Positions 47,274-56,668 of a stretch of 64,000 nt of DNA are shown piece by piece. The notes under the pieces were generated by a model. The model had not been told where the DNA came from. It did no database searches and worked only from the letters and a program-made list of their open reading frames with translations. Origin of the DNA: Krasilnikovia cinnamomea (lineage in GTDB: Bacteria > Actinomycetota > Actinomycetes > Mycobacteriales > Micromonosporaceae); the NCBI RefSeq assembly GCF_004217545.1, contig NZ_SHKY01000001.1:5580001-5644000 (forward strand). The letters run 5' to 3'. The stretch's first letter is position 1. Every line of letters begins with the position of its first letter. Position numbers and translations under genes: made by a program.

Positions 47274-48164
47274 GAACTCCTAACTCTTTGTGGTTCGGAG
47301 GCGGCGCCAGCAGATGAGGGCGCAGCCGAGTTTGAGTAGGGCTTCGTGGATGTCGTCGCGGATCTCCCAGCGGATGCGTAGACGACGGAACCAGTGCAGC
47401 AGCGCGAAGGTCTGCTCGACGACCCACCGGAACTTTCCCAGCCCGGAACCATGCGCGGTGCCACGGCGGGCGATGACCGGAGTGACGCCGAGCTCGCGGA
47501 CCTGGGCACGGTACTTGTCATGGTCGTAGCCCCGGTCGGCGTAGACCTTCGGGGCCCGCTGGCGGGGCCGTCCGCGTTTGCCGCGGATCGGCGGAACGGC
47601 TTCAAGTAGTGCGATGAGCTGGGTGACGTCGTTGCGGTTGCCGCCGGTGAGCAGCACCGCGAGGGGAACACCGCCGGCGTCGGTGATGAGGTGGTGTTTG
47701 GAGCCCGGCCGGCCGCGGTCTACCGGACTCCGGCCGGTTTTGGGCCGCCCTTGAGCGCTCGGATATGGCTGGCGTCGACCACGGCCCTCGACAGGTCGAG
47801 CTTGCCCGCGGCACGCAGCTCGGCCAGCAGGACCTCGTGCAGCCGTTGCCAGACGCCGGCGTTGTTCCAGTCACGCAGCCGTCGCCAGCAGGTCATGCCG
47901 CAGCCGAAGCCGAGCTCGCGGGGTAGCCATTCCCAACGGATGCCGGTGTAGAGGACGAACAGGATGCCGCACAACACCTTGCGGTCATCGACCGGTCGAC
48001 GACCAGGACCCGACCGCGGCCGCTGCTTCGGAATCAGCGGCTCGACCCGAGTCCAGAGGTCGTCGTCGACCAGCCACGGTTGCGGGTCGCGCTTCCTCAT
48101 GTCACCGACAACGACCACACCGAAGATCAGGTCATACCGATACACCCGATTGAGTTAGGAGCTC
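47274..48164 (-). mobile_element. IS5-family insertion sequence (IS427-like), copy 2, 891 bp
   Basis: This has the same ends, length and predicted proteins as 3922-4812, in inverted orientation. The flanks are TAA (47271-47273) and TTA (48165-48167), not a direct repeat, unlike copy 1. This copy may have lost its original flank by an adjacent deletion. Confidence 0.9.
47280..48145 (-). CDS. IS5-family DDE transposase, copy 2 (orfA 47720-48145, orfB 47280-47741)
   Basis: Both frames give the same proteins as copy 1 (VVDASHIRALKGG; YADRGYDHDKY; FRWVVEQTFALLHW), with the same C CCA AAA slippery heptamer on the minus strand at 47738-47744. It is intact and could supply transposase for both copies. 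Confidence 0.85.
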
Positions 48165-48812
48165 TTAGCGGCAGGCGTTGCGAAGGCCGTCGTAATGCTT
48201 CTTGTATGCGTACATGCACTGCAGCTCGTAGCTGTCCCAGTGATGGTCCTTGTCGCCCGATCGGAAGCCCTGGAGCCCCACAGTGCTCTTTGATGTGGCG
48301 GCGAGGAACCTGGTTTCGTTCGCCTTGTCTGTGTGGTATTTGTTCCACACCCAGTACGGGTGCCTGAACTCCGCGGGGACGTGCGAGCCACCAATGCGCG
48401 AGGGTTCGTCGGTCAGCGGTATCAGTTTCCAGAGTTGATGGTCCGCGCCGTTGCACGCCCAGAGTTGGAGACGGCCGTCGGCCTTGGTCGCCTCGAGGCA
48501 TTTGCCGGTTGGTTCAAGCTTGATTCGGTAGCCGGTGGCGGCGGCGTCCCACTCCATGTACCAGCGCTGGTTGGCCTGATCGACGGCACCTGCATCGTGA
48601 CAGTAGTGGAGCTTGACCGCGCCGCCGTCACGACCCATGGTGCCAGGCGGTGCGTCGAGGCAGTGGCGAGGGCGGCCCATCGTCTGGAGCCACAGGCTGT
48701 CAATGTCGCGGCCGTGGTGTGCGCCCGCTGGCTCGCTGGCTGTGAGGATTCCCGCTGAAACGATCGCGGCGACAACCACCGACACGACGGCGCGTGGGAA
48801 CTTCCTGATCAT
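48165..48812 (-). CDS. Secreted ricin-type beta-trefoil lectin protein
   Basis: The product is 215 aa with a signal peptide (AVVSVVVAAIVSAGILTA). The ricin-B pattern is visible in KCLEATKADGRLQLWACNGA and DHQLWKLIPL, with earlier RHCLDAPPGTMG and NQRWYMEWDAAATGYRIKLE. A Cys-containing tail YELQCMYAYKKHYDGL follows. The stop TAA (48165-48167) is the first trinucleotide outside IS copy 2, so the IS sits exactly at the gene's end and the native 3' end may have been slightly different. It probably binds carbohydrate outside the cell. Confidence 0.8.
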   Translation of the reverse strand: MIRKFPRAVVSVVVAAIVSAGILTASEPAGAHHGRDIDSLWLQTMGRPRHCLDAPPGTMGRDGGAVKLHYCHDAGAVDQANQRWYMEWDAAATGYRIKLEPTGKCLEATKADGRLQLWACNGADHQLWKLIPLTDEPSRIGGSHVPAEFRHPYWVWNKYHTDKANETRFLAATSKSTVGLQGFRSGDKDHHWDSYELQCMYAYKKHYDGLRNACR

Positions 48813-48980
48813 CGGGCTCCTATCGAAGAAACTGAGTGTGCCGATGATAGAAGGTCGTGGGTCGCCGTGTCGGTCGCGGTATGCAGCGGTGGCTGCTCAT
48901 GCTGCGGCGCAGCCAGCATGGGTGAGTCCAGCCGTGTTCGGCATCGTCGGAACGTGTCAAGGGAATGAGGCCAACGGGAG

Positions 48981-49988
48981 TTAAGCGGTTTGGAGTTCGG
49001 GCTGGGTTTCCTGGTCGGGCTGGTTGATCCAGACTTGGTCGGGCAGGTCGAGGATCTTGGGCAGTGGTGGGCTGGTGCCGAACCGTTCTGGGTGGGCGGT
49101 ACGGGCCGCGGCGAGGGTGTCCTCGCGGCCGGCGCGGACCTGGTGGTGGCGGCCGTGGTGGACGTCGGCGGGGGTGTGCAGGCCGATTCCGGAGTGCCGG
49201 TGAGCGTGGTTGTACCAGGCCACGAACTCGGCCATGAACGCCCGGGCATCGGCCAGCGTCGCGAACCGGTCCGGGAAGACCGGCGCGTACTTGAGCGTCT
49301 TGAACCAGGCCTCGGAATACGGATTGTCGTTGGAGGTCTTCGGCCGCGAGTGCGAACGGGTCACCTGAAGGTCTTCGAGCAGGTCAGCCACCGACTTCGA
49401 GGTCATCGAGGTGCCCCGGTCGGCGTGGACCACGTGCGGGACGCCGTGGACGTCGAACACCTCCCGCATCATGTTCTCGGCGAGCGGACCCGATTCGCGG
49501 GCGTGCACCCGTGCGCCGACGATGTACCGGGAGTAGATGTCGATCATCACGTAGGCGTCGAAGTAGACGCCTTTGACCGGGCCAGCGAGTTTCGTGATGT
49601 CCCAGCTGTAGACCTGCCCCGGTGCGTCGGCGACCAGCTCGGGACGCGTCCGGGCCGGATGCCGGGCCTGCCGGCGACGCTCACGGACCTGTTCATGCTC
49701 ACGCAGAATCCGGTACATCGTCGCGATCGAGCCCAGGTACACGCCCTGGTCCAGCAGCGCCGCGGAGATCTGCGCCGGGGCGGCGTCGACGAACTCGGCA
49801 CTGGTCAACAACCGCAGGACCTGCTCACGCTCGGCCGGGGTGAGCGCGTTCGCCGGTGCCCGCCGGGACGGCCGTGACGGTGTCGGGCGACGCCGGTCCC
49901 GGTCCGCGCTGGACCGGGCGATCCCGGTCAGCCGCTTCGCCTCCCGCGTCGGGATCTTCACGCTGGTCAGCTCGTGATAGGTGTCCAT
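48981..49988 (-). CDS. IS3-family OrfB transposase
   Basis: The product is 335 aa and intact. HTH_21-like start PTREAKRLTGIARSSADRDR; catalytic D in VYSWDITKLAGP, D in VVHADRGTSMTSK, E in NPYSEAWFKTLKYAP; C-terminus HSGIGLHTPADVHHGRH. Its ATG shares one base with the orfA stop (TGATG), so it is expressed by re-initiation rather than frameshift. Confidence 0.9.
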   Translation of the reverse strand: MDTYHELTSVKIPTREAKRLTGIARSSADRDRRRPTPSRPSRRAPANALTPAEREQVLRLLTSAEFVDAAPAQISAALLDQGVYLGSIATMYRILREHEQVRERRRQARHPARTRPELVADAPGQVYSWDITKLAGPVKGVYFDAYVMIDIYSRYIVGARVHARESGPLAENMMREVFDVHGVPHVVHADRGTSMTSKSVADLLEDLQVTRSHSRPKTSNDNPYSEAWFKTLKYAPVFPDRFATLADARAFMAEFVAWYNHAHRHSGIGLHTPADVHHGRHHQVRAGREDTLAAARTAHPERFGTSPPLPKILDLPDQVWINQPDQETQPELQTA

Positions 49989-50392
49989 CAGCGCTTGCCG
50001 AGCCCGAACACGTCCGGACCGTCCGGCTCGCTCCTGGAGATGTCCTCCAAGAGCTCGCGCGCTTTTCCCATGATCGTCAACGCCGTCTCCGTGCGTGCCA
50101 GCTTCGCCTGCGCCTGCGCCAGCTCACGGCGCAGCCGGGCGATCTCGGCCTGCTCCGCCGACGGCCGCCCGACCGTCTCACCGGCAGGTTTACCCTGCAA
50201 CAGCCCGGCGTCACGGGCCCGGCGCCACTCCGAGATCAACGACGAGTACAAGCCCTCGCGCCGCAGGAACGCCCCGCCCTCACCGGCCTCCACGGCCTGC
50301 TCATAGCGGGTCAACAGGTCCAGCTTCTGCCCCGGCGTGAACGACCGGCGGGCCCGCGAACCGCCCGAACGCGGCCCCTTCTTGCGACTCAT
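49988..50392 (-). CDS. IS3-family OrfA (HTH protein)
   Basis: From ATG 50392 (MSRKKGPRSGG) the product is about 134 aa; upstream in-frame ATG and GTG starts (50416, 50452) run into the probable IS end. The HTH segment RRSFTPGQKLDLLTRYEQAV, a heptad region QAEIARLRRELAQAQAKLAR and the end IMGKARELLEDISRSE are typical. Confidence 0.85.
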   Translation of the reverse strand: MSRKKGPRSGGSRARRSFTPGQKLDLLTRYEQAVEAGEGGAFLRREGLYSSLISEWRRARDAGLLQGKPAGETVGRPSAEQAEIARLRRELAQAQAKLARTETALTIMGKARELLEDISRSEPDGPDVFGLGKR

Positions 50393-50424
50393 GACCCCAT
50401 CCTGGGCCACGACCATGTCAACAG

Positions 50425-50723
50425 CAGTAGTCAACGCTTCTCGATCCTGCACTCGCCCTGTCCGGCGGACTTGCTATGAACCGCTGGCCTCAACTCACCC
50501 TGGCAGACAGGGTCGTGGCCGCGGCGGACGCTCACGAGGTGGTTTACGCGTGGCACTCCCACGCCTGCGCGACGGGTCCGCCAACGAACCGACCGCGACT
50601 GGCATGGAACACGACCAGAACCCACGCCCGCGGCGACGACGGCCTGGTCGGCGGTTACGGCCGGGCCGGGTCTGATCCGGTGGGAACGCGACGCCGATCA
50701 AACCACGTGAATCAGACGTCCTC
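50425..50723. other. Intergenic region, about 300 bp
   Basis: No supported gene. It lies between the right end of IS3 element B and the 3' end of the PPOX-fold gene. Confidence 0.4.
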
Positions 50724-51223
50724 TCAGGCGCGCTGCCGTTCGGCCCGTTGCCGGATCAGCTCCTCGACCGCGGTGGGGAGGGTGGTTTTTCGAAGTCGAT
50801 CAACTTCGCCCAGGTCGGGGTGATGAGGATGCGGACCATGCCGTCGTAGAGCGAGCGAACCTCTGCCTCCCACTCGACCCGTTGCTCGGGCGTCATCGGG
50901 TAGCTGCCGTTCATCTCCAGGTACTCCTCGGGGATGCCGTCGACGACATCCAGCTCGGCACGCCCGCGGATGAGCAGGATCTTGGGCGGATGTACCTCGG
51001 TGTCGATTGTCAGCGCGACCTCGGGTTTGTGGCGCAGAGAGGGGAGTTTCGGGGCGTTCTTGGTGGTGCATAGGACGATCTCCGAGCCGTTCCAGGTGAA
51101 CGCGATCGGGATGTTGCGCGGTGTCCCGTCCTTCGCGACGTAGGCCAAGCGGGTCAGGTCGCGAGCCAGCAGCTCCTGGCTGAGCGGGCGGTTCAGGATC
51201 TCGGTGATCTCGTGCTGTTCCAT
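50724..51223 (-). CDS. Pyridoxamine 5'-phosphate oxidase-fold protein, late frameshift
   Basis: ATG 51223 follows AGGAG and gives MEQHEITEILNRPLSQELLA. The split-barrel pattern is RLAYVAKDGTPRNIPIAFTW, LPSLRHKPEVALTIDTEVHP and ILLIRGRAELDVVDGIPEEY. The open frame ends at 50756 with an odd tail PPSPPRSRS. Adding one A to the A5 run (50786-50790 on the plus strand) gives EKTTLPTAVEELIRQRAERQ to a stop at 50724, the better C-terminus. It is probably a flavin- or F420-binding oxidoreductase. The short run makes an assembly error as likely as a real mutation. Confidence 0.7.
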
Positions 51224-51519
51224 GCTCTTTCGCTCCTGTAGGCGGTGTCGTCGAGCCGGCCGTTCGGCTCCTCGTACCCCTGGGACGGAGCCGGTCGGAC
51301 GTTCTCGACATCCATGGTGAGGTTTCCGATTCATTGTCGGGCCCGGCTGGCCGACACCTGAAGATCAGCCGACGATGGCGGCCCCGGAGTTCAGTCGAAC
51401 CCTGTGCGGGGCCAGACCGACCTCGCCGTGCTGGAGACGACGATCGCGCGGCTGGATTTGGCGAGGACGTCGTCGTGCCCGGCCCGCCGGACGAGCCATG
51501 GTGTCACAGCCCCGCGCGG

Positions 51520-52857
51520 CTACCGGCCGGTGCCACCGCCGCGAGCGGCCCGCCCTGCCGGCTCCGGGGCGGTCGGTGAAACCCGCCGCCAGCCACCGCC
51601 GAACAGGTACAGAGCGGGGAGGAAGAGTACGTTGCAGAGCGTCGCGATGAGCAGCCACCCGCTCCATCCCGCGCCACCGGCCGCGACGACCGGCGATCCG
51701 ACCAGCACCACCACGATCATGAGCCGGACCGAGAGGCCGAACGCGCCCCAGGCCGTGGCCTGCAGGTCCGGCCGCAGATCCTCGACGTCCTCGGAGAAGA
51801 GCGCCATCCAGGGTGCATACGTAGCCGCGATCGCGACGCCGAGCAGTGCGTTGACCCCGATCAACTGAGCGACGCTTGCCCGGCCGCTGTCGGCCAGCGT
51901 GACGAAGAGGACCATGCCGACGATCCCGCCGATGGCGCCAACCAGGATGATGGGCTTACGCGCTTGCAGGCGATCGGAGAGCCGCCCGGCGACGATCAGT
52001 GTCAGGAGGGTGATTGCCCAGGTGACGGCCATGACGGACGCGGCGCGGCTGGCCGTGAGTCCGAACGTCTGCACGAGCAGCGTCGGCCCGAAGATCTGCA
52101 TTGTCCAGTACCAGACCAACCACAGGGTGATGCCCGCGAGGTGTGCCCAGAAGACCCGGTGCGCCATGAGCCCCCGGGCGGCGCGCAGGTCGACCGCACC
52201 GTCGCCGTCCGCCGCCACCATGTCCGACTCCGAGGTGATGACACGCGCCCGCAGGTGCGGCGACAGGTCCGCGATGAAGAAGGTGATCACGATGCAGAAC
52301 ACCAGTGCGACAGTGCCCATGATGACGACCTGCGACTGCCAGGTCCCGAAGATGGGCAGTGTCACTCCGGCGATGCCGGCGGCCAGGAAGTTCGCGCCGA
52401 TCGGTCCCCAGGTCCAGAATCCGAACGCGGTGGCGCGTCCCAGCCGCGGCGAGAAGTCCCGGACCAGGCCGGCGGTCGTCGTGACCGCCGCGCCTTCGAC
52501 GAACAGCAACAGGCAACGGACCACCAGAAACTGCGTCGGCGTCTGCACCAGTACGGTGGCGTAGGTGCACAAGGCCGCGAGCACCAGCGCGGGCATCAGG
52601 AGCAGGACGCGGCCGTGCCGGTCGGCGAGCCCGCCACCAATCGCGGCCGAGATGCCGCCGACGACCACGGCCACCGCGACGATCACGCCGTAGGTCTTCA
52701 GCGACATGCCCAGGTCGTCGAGCAGCAGCGGCACGACGGGCGAGATCTGGCCCTCGAAGTTGACGATGAGGCTGGCCATGACGGCCATCAACAGATAGCG
52801 CATCCGCCGGGCACCGGTGGGGTACTGCGTCAGCTCGCGTGCGTAGAACGGTCGCAC
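51520..52857 (-). CDS. MFS transporter of the P450/SDR/FMO operon
   Basis: The product is 445 aa with about 12 membrane segments. YGVIVAVAVVVGGISAAIGG then GLADRHGRVLLL is the MFS loop 2-3 motif (G-x-x-x-D-R-x-G-R). A second half begins near residue 235 (MAHRVFWAHLAGITLWLVWY). It starts 28 bp after the FMO stop, so it is the last gene of the operon. It could import the substrate or export a product of the oxidative pathway. Confidence 0.85.
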   Translation of the reverse strand: MRPFYARELTQYPTGARRMRYLLMAVMASLIVNFEGQISPVVPLLLDDLGMSLKTYGVIVAVAVVVGGISAAIGGGLADRHGRVLLLMPALVLAALCTYATVLVQTPTQFLVVRCLLLFVEGAAVTTTAGLVRDFSPRLGRATAFGFWTWGPIGANFLAAGIAGVTLPIFGTWQSQVVIMGTVALVFCIVITFFIADLSPHLRARVITSESDMVAADGDGAVDLRAARGLMAHRVFWAHLAGITLWLVWYWTMQIFGPTLLVQTFGLTASRAASVMAVTWAITLLTLIVAGRLSDRLQARKPIILVGAIGGIVGMVLFVTLADSGRASVAQLIGVNALLGVAIAATYAPWMALFSEDVEDLRPDLQATAWGAFGLSVRLMIVVVLVGSPVVAAGGAGWSGWLLIATLCNVLFLPALYLFGGGWRRVSPTAPEPAGRAARGGGTGR

Positions 52858-52885
52858 GAGGACACCTTCCCGCAGCGTTGGTCGG

Positions 52886-54376
52886 TTACGCCGTCTGGCT
52901 GGCGGCCTCGTGGCTCACGGGTCGGCGGGAGAATCGCATGGCGCCGTCCTCGATCCGGCCGTGCCGAAGCCTCAGCAGGTCGTGCGCGTAGCTCATGCCA
53001 AGATGCCAGGGGGCCCGCGAGCCGGCCTTGGGGAACTCGTCGATGGAGCGCAGCACGTAGCCGGCCTGGAAGTCGAGCAGTGGCCGCTGGGTGACGGTCG
53101 GGTCGTCGTTGGCCGGCACGCACTGGTCGTAGCCGTGCGCGTCGAGGTACCGCAGCAGCCGGATGACGTACTCGCTGACGAGGTCGGCCTTCAGGGTCCA
53201 GGACGCGTTCGTGTAACCGACCGTGAAGGCGAAGTTCGGTACGCCGCTGAGCATCATGCCCCGATAGGCCATGGTCTCCGGAAGTTCGACCGCGTGGCCG
53301 TCGACGGCGAGTCGGAGGCCGCCGAGTGCCAGCAGCTCCAGCCCGGTGGCGGTGACGACGACGTCCGCGTCGAGTTCGGCGCCGGACTCCAGGCGCAGTC
53401 CCGCCTCGGTGAACTCTGCGATGCGGTCGGTCACCACGGACGCCCGTCCCTGGCTGATCGCGGCGAACAGATCGCCGTCGGGGGCGAAGCACAGCCGCTG
53501 GTCCCACGGTTGGTAGCTGGGATTGAAATGGGTGTCGACGTGGTAGCCGGGCGGCAGTTGACGGATCGCCGCCTTGCGCAGCAACGACCTCATGAGGTGT
53601 GGACGGCGCCGGCTGACCTGGTAGATCAGCGTGCCCATCGCGATGTTCTTCCACCGTACGATCGGATACGCACGGCGTGCCCCGAGCACGCGCCGCAGCC
53701 GGTTCGCGATCGGGTCCTCGGCGGGCAGCGACAGGATGTAGGTGGGCGAGCGCTGCAGCATCGTCACGTGTTCGGCCCGGTCGGCCATGGCCGGCACGAG
53801 CGTCACGGCCGTCGCCCCGCTGCCGATCACGACGGCCTTCTTGTCGGTGTAGTCGAGGTTCTCCGGCCAGCGCTGCGGGTGGACGACGGTGCCGCCGAAC
53901 CGCTCGATACCGGGCAGATCCGGCGTATAGCCGGCGTCGTAGCGGTAGTAGCCGCTGCAGACGTACAGGAAGTTGGTGGTCAGGCGGACAGTCTTGCCGT
54001 CATGGACCGCCTCGACCGTCCAGCGCGCGTCCGGGGTGGACCATTCCGCGCGCATCACCCGATGCCCGAAACGGACCCGCCGGTCGAGGCCCGCCTCGGC
54101 GGCGGTGTCGCGGATGTAGCGCAGGATGGCCGGCCCGTCGGCGATGGCCTTGGCCTGTGTCCACGGCCGGAACCGGTAGCCGAGGGTGTGCATGTCGGAG
54201 TCGGACCGCACGCCGGGGTATCGGAACAGGTCCCACGTCCCGCCGATCGCGTCGCGGGCCTCGAGGATCGCGTAGTTCCGGCTGGGGAAGGCCGATTGGA
54301 GGTGGTGTGCCGCACCGATGCCGGACAGTCCGGCGCCGATGATCAGCACATCGAGATGCTCGGTCGTCGTTGTCAC
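52886..54376 (-). CDS. Flavin monooxygenase of Baeyer-Villiger type
   Basis: From GTG 54376, overlapping the SDR stop (GTGA), the product is 496 aa. The FAD-binding site is VLIIGAGLSGIGAAHHL. The fingerprint FGGTVVHPQRWP matches the Baeyer-Villiger F-x-G-x-x-x-H-x-x-x-W pattern. The NADPH site is VVIGSGATAVTLVP, and GGTWDLFRYPGVRSDSDM is typical. The C-terminal MLSGVPNFAFTVGYTNASWT is common to actinomycete BVMO/EthA-like enzymes. It should convert a ketone to an ester or lactone using NADPH and O2. Confidence 0.88.
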   Translation of the reverse strand: MTTTTEHLDVLIIGAGLSGIGAAHHLQSAFPSRNYAILEARDAIGGTWDLFRYPGVRSDSDMHTLGYRFRPWTQAKAIADGPAILRYIRDTAAEAGLDRRVRFGHRVMRAEWSTPDARWTVEAVHDGKTVRLTTNFLYVCSGYYRYDAGYTPDLPGIERFGGTVVHPQRWPENLDYTDKKAVVIGSGATAVTLVPAMADRAEHVTMLQRSPTYILSLPAEDPIANRLRRVLGARRAYPIVRWKNIAMGTLIYQVSRRRPHLMRSLLRKAAIRQLPPGYHVDTHFNPSYQPWDQRLCFAPDGDLFAAISQGRASVVTDRIAEFTEAGLRLESGAELDADVVVTATGLELLALGGLRLAVDGHAVELPETMAYRGMMLSGVPNFAFTVGYTNASWTLKADLVSEYVIRLLRYLDAHGYDQCVPANDDPTVTQRPLLDFQAGYVLRSIDEFPKAGSRAPWHLGMSYAHDLLRLRHGRIEDGAMRFSRRPVSHEAASQTA

Positions 54377-55224
54377 ACGGACTCCCTCTGGCGGGCACGC
54401 AGCCCGGCCTGCAGGCGCGAGATCACGGCGTAGTAGTGGGTCGGCGCGATCCGGGCGAGTGCGTCGAACAGGTAGGCGTCCGGCCCGACCAGAATCCGGG
54501 CCTTGCCGTGCTCTACACCGCGGTGGATGATCGCTGCGGCCTTGTCCGGCGACGTCATGGTGACGGCCTCGAACTGCGCTGCCATCTGTTCCTTCGTCCG
54601 CCCGAGGCCCTCGGGGTCGGTGCGGAAGCGCGCGTTGCGGGCGATGTTCGTGGTGATGCCGCCCGGGTGCACCGTCACGGCCCGTACGCCGGTGCCGCGC
54701 AGTTCCTGGCGCAGGGCGTCGGTGAACCCGCGGATGGCGAACTTGGCGGCGCAGTAGGCGCTCTGATAAGGCATGCCGAGGAGCCCGAACACGCTCGAGG
54801 TGTTCACGATGACGCCGTCGTCCTGCTCGATGAGGACCGGCAGGAACGCCCGGGTCCCGTGGACGACGCCCCAGAAATTGGTCTGGAACAGCCAATCGTC
54901 GTCCTCCGGAACGGCGCCCGCGACGGTCGATGTGACGGCGACGCCTGCGTTGTTGAACACCGCCGCCAGCGGCGCCGGGAGCCACTCGCGCATCTCGTCG
55001 GCGAACCGCAGCTGATCGGCCGCGTCCCGGACGTCCAAGACCCGGCTGAACACCGGACCAGACAGCATCGCAGCGGTCGCGTTCAACCCGGCCTCGTCCA
55101 CATCGGCGATGGCCACGGGGGAGCCCAGCCCCGACAGCCGCCGGGCCAGGCTGCGACCGATGCCGGAGGCCGCGCCGGTGATCATCACGGGGCGGCCGGC
55201 GATCCGACGAGATCGTCGGGGCAT
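54373..55224 (-). CDS. Short-chain dehydrogenase/reductase
   Basis: The product is 283 aa. The cofactor motif ITGAASGIGRSLARRL, VFNNAGV, catalytic Ser in NTSSVFG and the Y-x-x-x-K of SAYCAAKFAIRG are present, with a C-terminal extension of about 40 residues. ADVDEAG after the second strand suggests NAD(H) preference. It lies 35 bp after the P450 and overlaps the FMO start, so it probably oxidises the alcohol made by the P450 to the ketone used by the FMO. Confidence 0.88.
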   Translation of the reverse strand: MPRRSRRIAGRPVMITGAASGIGRSLARRLSGLGSPVAIADVDEAGLNATAAMLSGPVFSRVLDVRDAADQLRFADEMREWLPAPLAAVFNNAGVAVTSTVAGAVPEDDDWLFQTNFWGVVHGTRAFLPVLIEQDDGVIVNTSSVFGLLGMPYQSAYCAAKFAIRGFTDALRQELRGTGVRAVTVHPGGITTNIARNARFRTDPEGLGRTKEQMAAQFEAVTMTSPDKAAAIIHRGVEHGKARILVGPDAYLFDALARIAPTHYYAVISRLQAGLRARQRESV

Positions 55225-55259
55225 CGGCACTCCCGCTGGCCCGGACCCGCCGCGCTCGG

Positions 55260-56606
55260 TCACGACCGCGCTCCGGTGTCGCCGGCCGTGGTGGACGGCA
55301 GCGGTGCGATGCTGCGGCGGCGAACGACCGCGCGGCCGCCCTGGGCCGGGGCGTTGGCCACGCCGCGCGAGTGCCAACGCTCGCCGGGTTCGTCGGTGGG
55401 CACCAGGGCGAGGTCGCGCAGCATCGTACGCAGGACGACGTTCATCTCCAAGTTCGCAAACGCGGCACCGAGGCACCGCCGGCTGCCGCCGCCGTACGGA
55501 ATCCACTGGTACAGGTCAGGTCGGGTGCCGAGGAAGCGGTGTGGATCGAACCTCTGGGCGTTCGGGAACATCGACTCGTTGTCGTGCATCAGCGTGATGC
55601 TGACCAGCACCGCGTACCCCTTCGGCACGGTCCACCGGCCCACCTGGAAGTGGTCGGCCTGCACCTGCCGTCCGACAAAGTCGATCACCGGACGGGTGCG
55701 CTGCACCTCGAAGATCGCCGCCTCGCGCAGCGCGTCGCCACCCGCGTCCACCTCGTCGAGGAGCTCGCTCAGGACCGCCGGGTGACGGCGCAGCCGCTCG
55801 ACCGCCCAGGCGAGCGTCGTCGCGGTCGTCTCGTGCCCGGCCGCGAGCAGCGTGAGCAGCTGATCGGCGATCTCGCTGCCGCTCATCTCCGAGCCGTCGT
55901 CGTAGCGACTCTGCAGCATCAGCGCGAGGATGTCGTCGCGGGCGTCGAGGTTCACGTCCCGCCGCCCCTTGGCGACCAACCGTCCCACGATCGCGTCGTA
56001 CTCGCGGCGCATCGCCCAGAACCGCCCCCACGGGCTCCACCGTCCGAGGTCGACCTTGGGAACGGGCAGTACGGCCAACCGTGACCCGAGCTTGATCATC
56101 CGCGGCAGCAGCTCGCGCAGGTCGGCGAACTCGGCACCCGCGGAGCCGAACACCGCGCGCAGGATGATGTTGAGGGTGATCCGCGTCATCGAAGGCAGTG
56201 TCGCGAAGGCCGGGCCCTGCGGCCACGACGCCAGCTCCCGCACCGTCTCCTCTTCCACGATCTTCTCGTAGACCGCCAGCCGGCGGCCGTGGAACGGCGG
56301 GACGAGCAGCCTGCGCTGCCTGCGGTGCTCCTCGCCGACGAGCGCGAACAACGAGCCGGGACCGAGCACCCGACCGAGATTCCGGTCGGGCTTGTCCGCG
56401 AAGTTCGGGCTGGTCATGAACACCTGCCTGACCTCGGCGGGATCGCTGATGATCACGGCCCGGCCGTACGTCGGCACGTTGACGGTGAAAGAGTCCCCGT
56501 AGCGGTCTCGCATCCGGCGCATCCCGCGGTGCGCAACGGCCAGCGCGTACACGCCCTGCACGGCACGAGGTTTCGAGGGACCCGGCGGAAGCGTGACGGT
56601 CGTCAT
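55260..56606 (-). CDS. Cytochrome P450
   Basis: The product is 448 aa. I-helix LLAAGHETTATTLAW, an E-x-x-R-like EVQRTRP and heme loop PYGGGSRRCLGAAFANLEM with the ligand Cys are present. The N-terminal LPPGPSKPRAVQGVYALAV is a soluble class I start. The overall pattern (PNFADKPDRNLGRVLGPGSL, REEHRRQRRLL-like segment) recalls P450s acting on steroids, terpenes or alkyl chains. It is the first gene of a four-gene operon transcribed away from tetR. No ferredoxin or reductase gene is adjacent. Confidence 0.88.
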   Translation of the reverse strand: MTTVTLPPGPSKPRAVQGVYALAVAHRGMRRMRDRYGDSFTVNVPTYGRAVIISDPAEVRQVFMTSPNFADKPDRNLGRVLGPGSLFALVGEEHRRQRRLLVPPFHGRRLAVYEKIVEEETVRELASWPQGPAFATLPSMTRITLNIILRAVFGSAGAEFADLRELLPRMIKLGSRLAVLPVPKVDLGRWSPWGRFWAMRREYDAIVGRLVAKGRRDVNLDARDDILALMLQSRYDDGSEMSGSEIADQLLTLLAAGHETTATTLAWAVERLRRHPAVLSELLDEVDAGGDALREAAIFEVQRTRPVIDFVGRQVQADHFQVGRWTVPKGYAVLVSITLMHDNESMFPNAQRFDPHRFLGTRPDLYQWIPYGGGSRRCLGAAFANLEMNVVLRTMLRDLALVPTDEPGERWHSRGVANAPAQGGRAVVRRRSIAPLPSTTAGDTGARS

Positions 56607-56626
56607 CGGAGCACCACCTCCAGAGC

Positions 56627-56668
56627 GGTACGCGAACGTACCATTGGAACGGTACGCTCACGTACCGT
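56627..56668. promoter_or_regulatory. Twin TetR-type operators between the P450 operon and tetR
   Basis: Two palindromes share one core: GGTACG-CGAA-CGTACC (56627-56642) and ACGGTACG-CTCA-CGTACCGT (56649-56668), centres 24 bp apart, with an extra half site GGTACA at 56671. They occupy the 98-bp divergent promoter region, the classic place for a TetR autorepressor controlling both transcripts. Confidence 0.8.

Larger units (their letters stand above)
48955..50424 (-). mobile_element. IS3-family insertion sequence B
   Basis: It contains orfA and orfB overlapping by one base. Approximate ends are suggested by TGTCAA (48955) and its loose complement near 50424. It differs from IS3 element A in sequence and in how the two frames are joined. 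Confidence 0.65.

Noticed and set aside
3922-48164. Idea that the NRPS region has already been inverted between the two IS copies
   Set aside because: The flanks of copy 1 reconstruct one recombinase gene in frame with a matching TAA duplication, so they are original neighbours.
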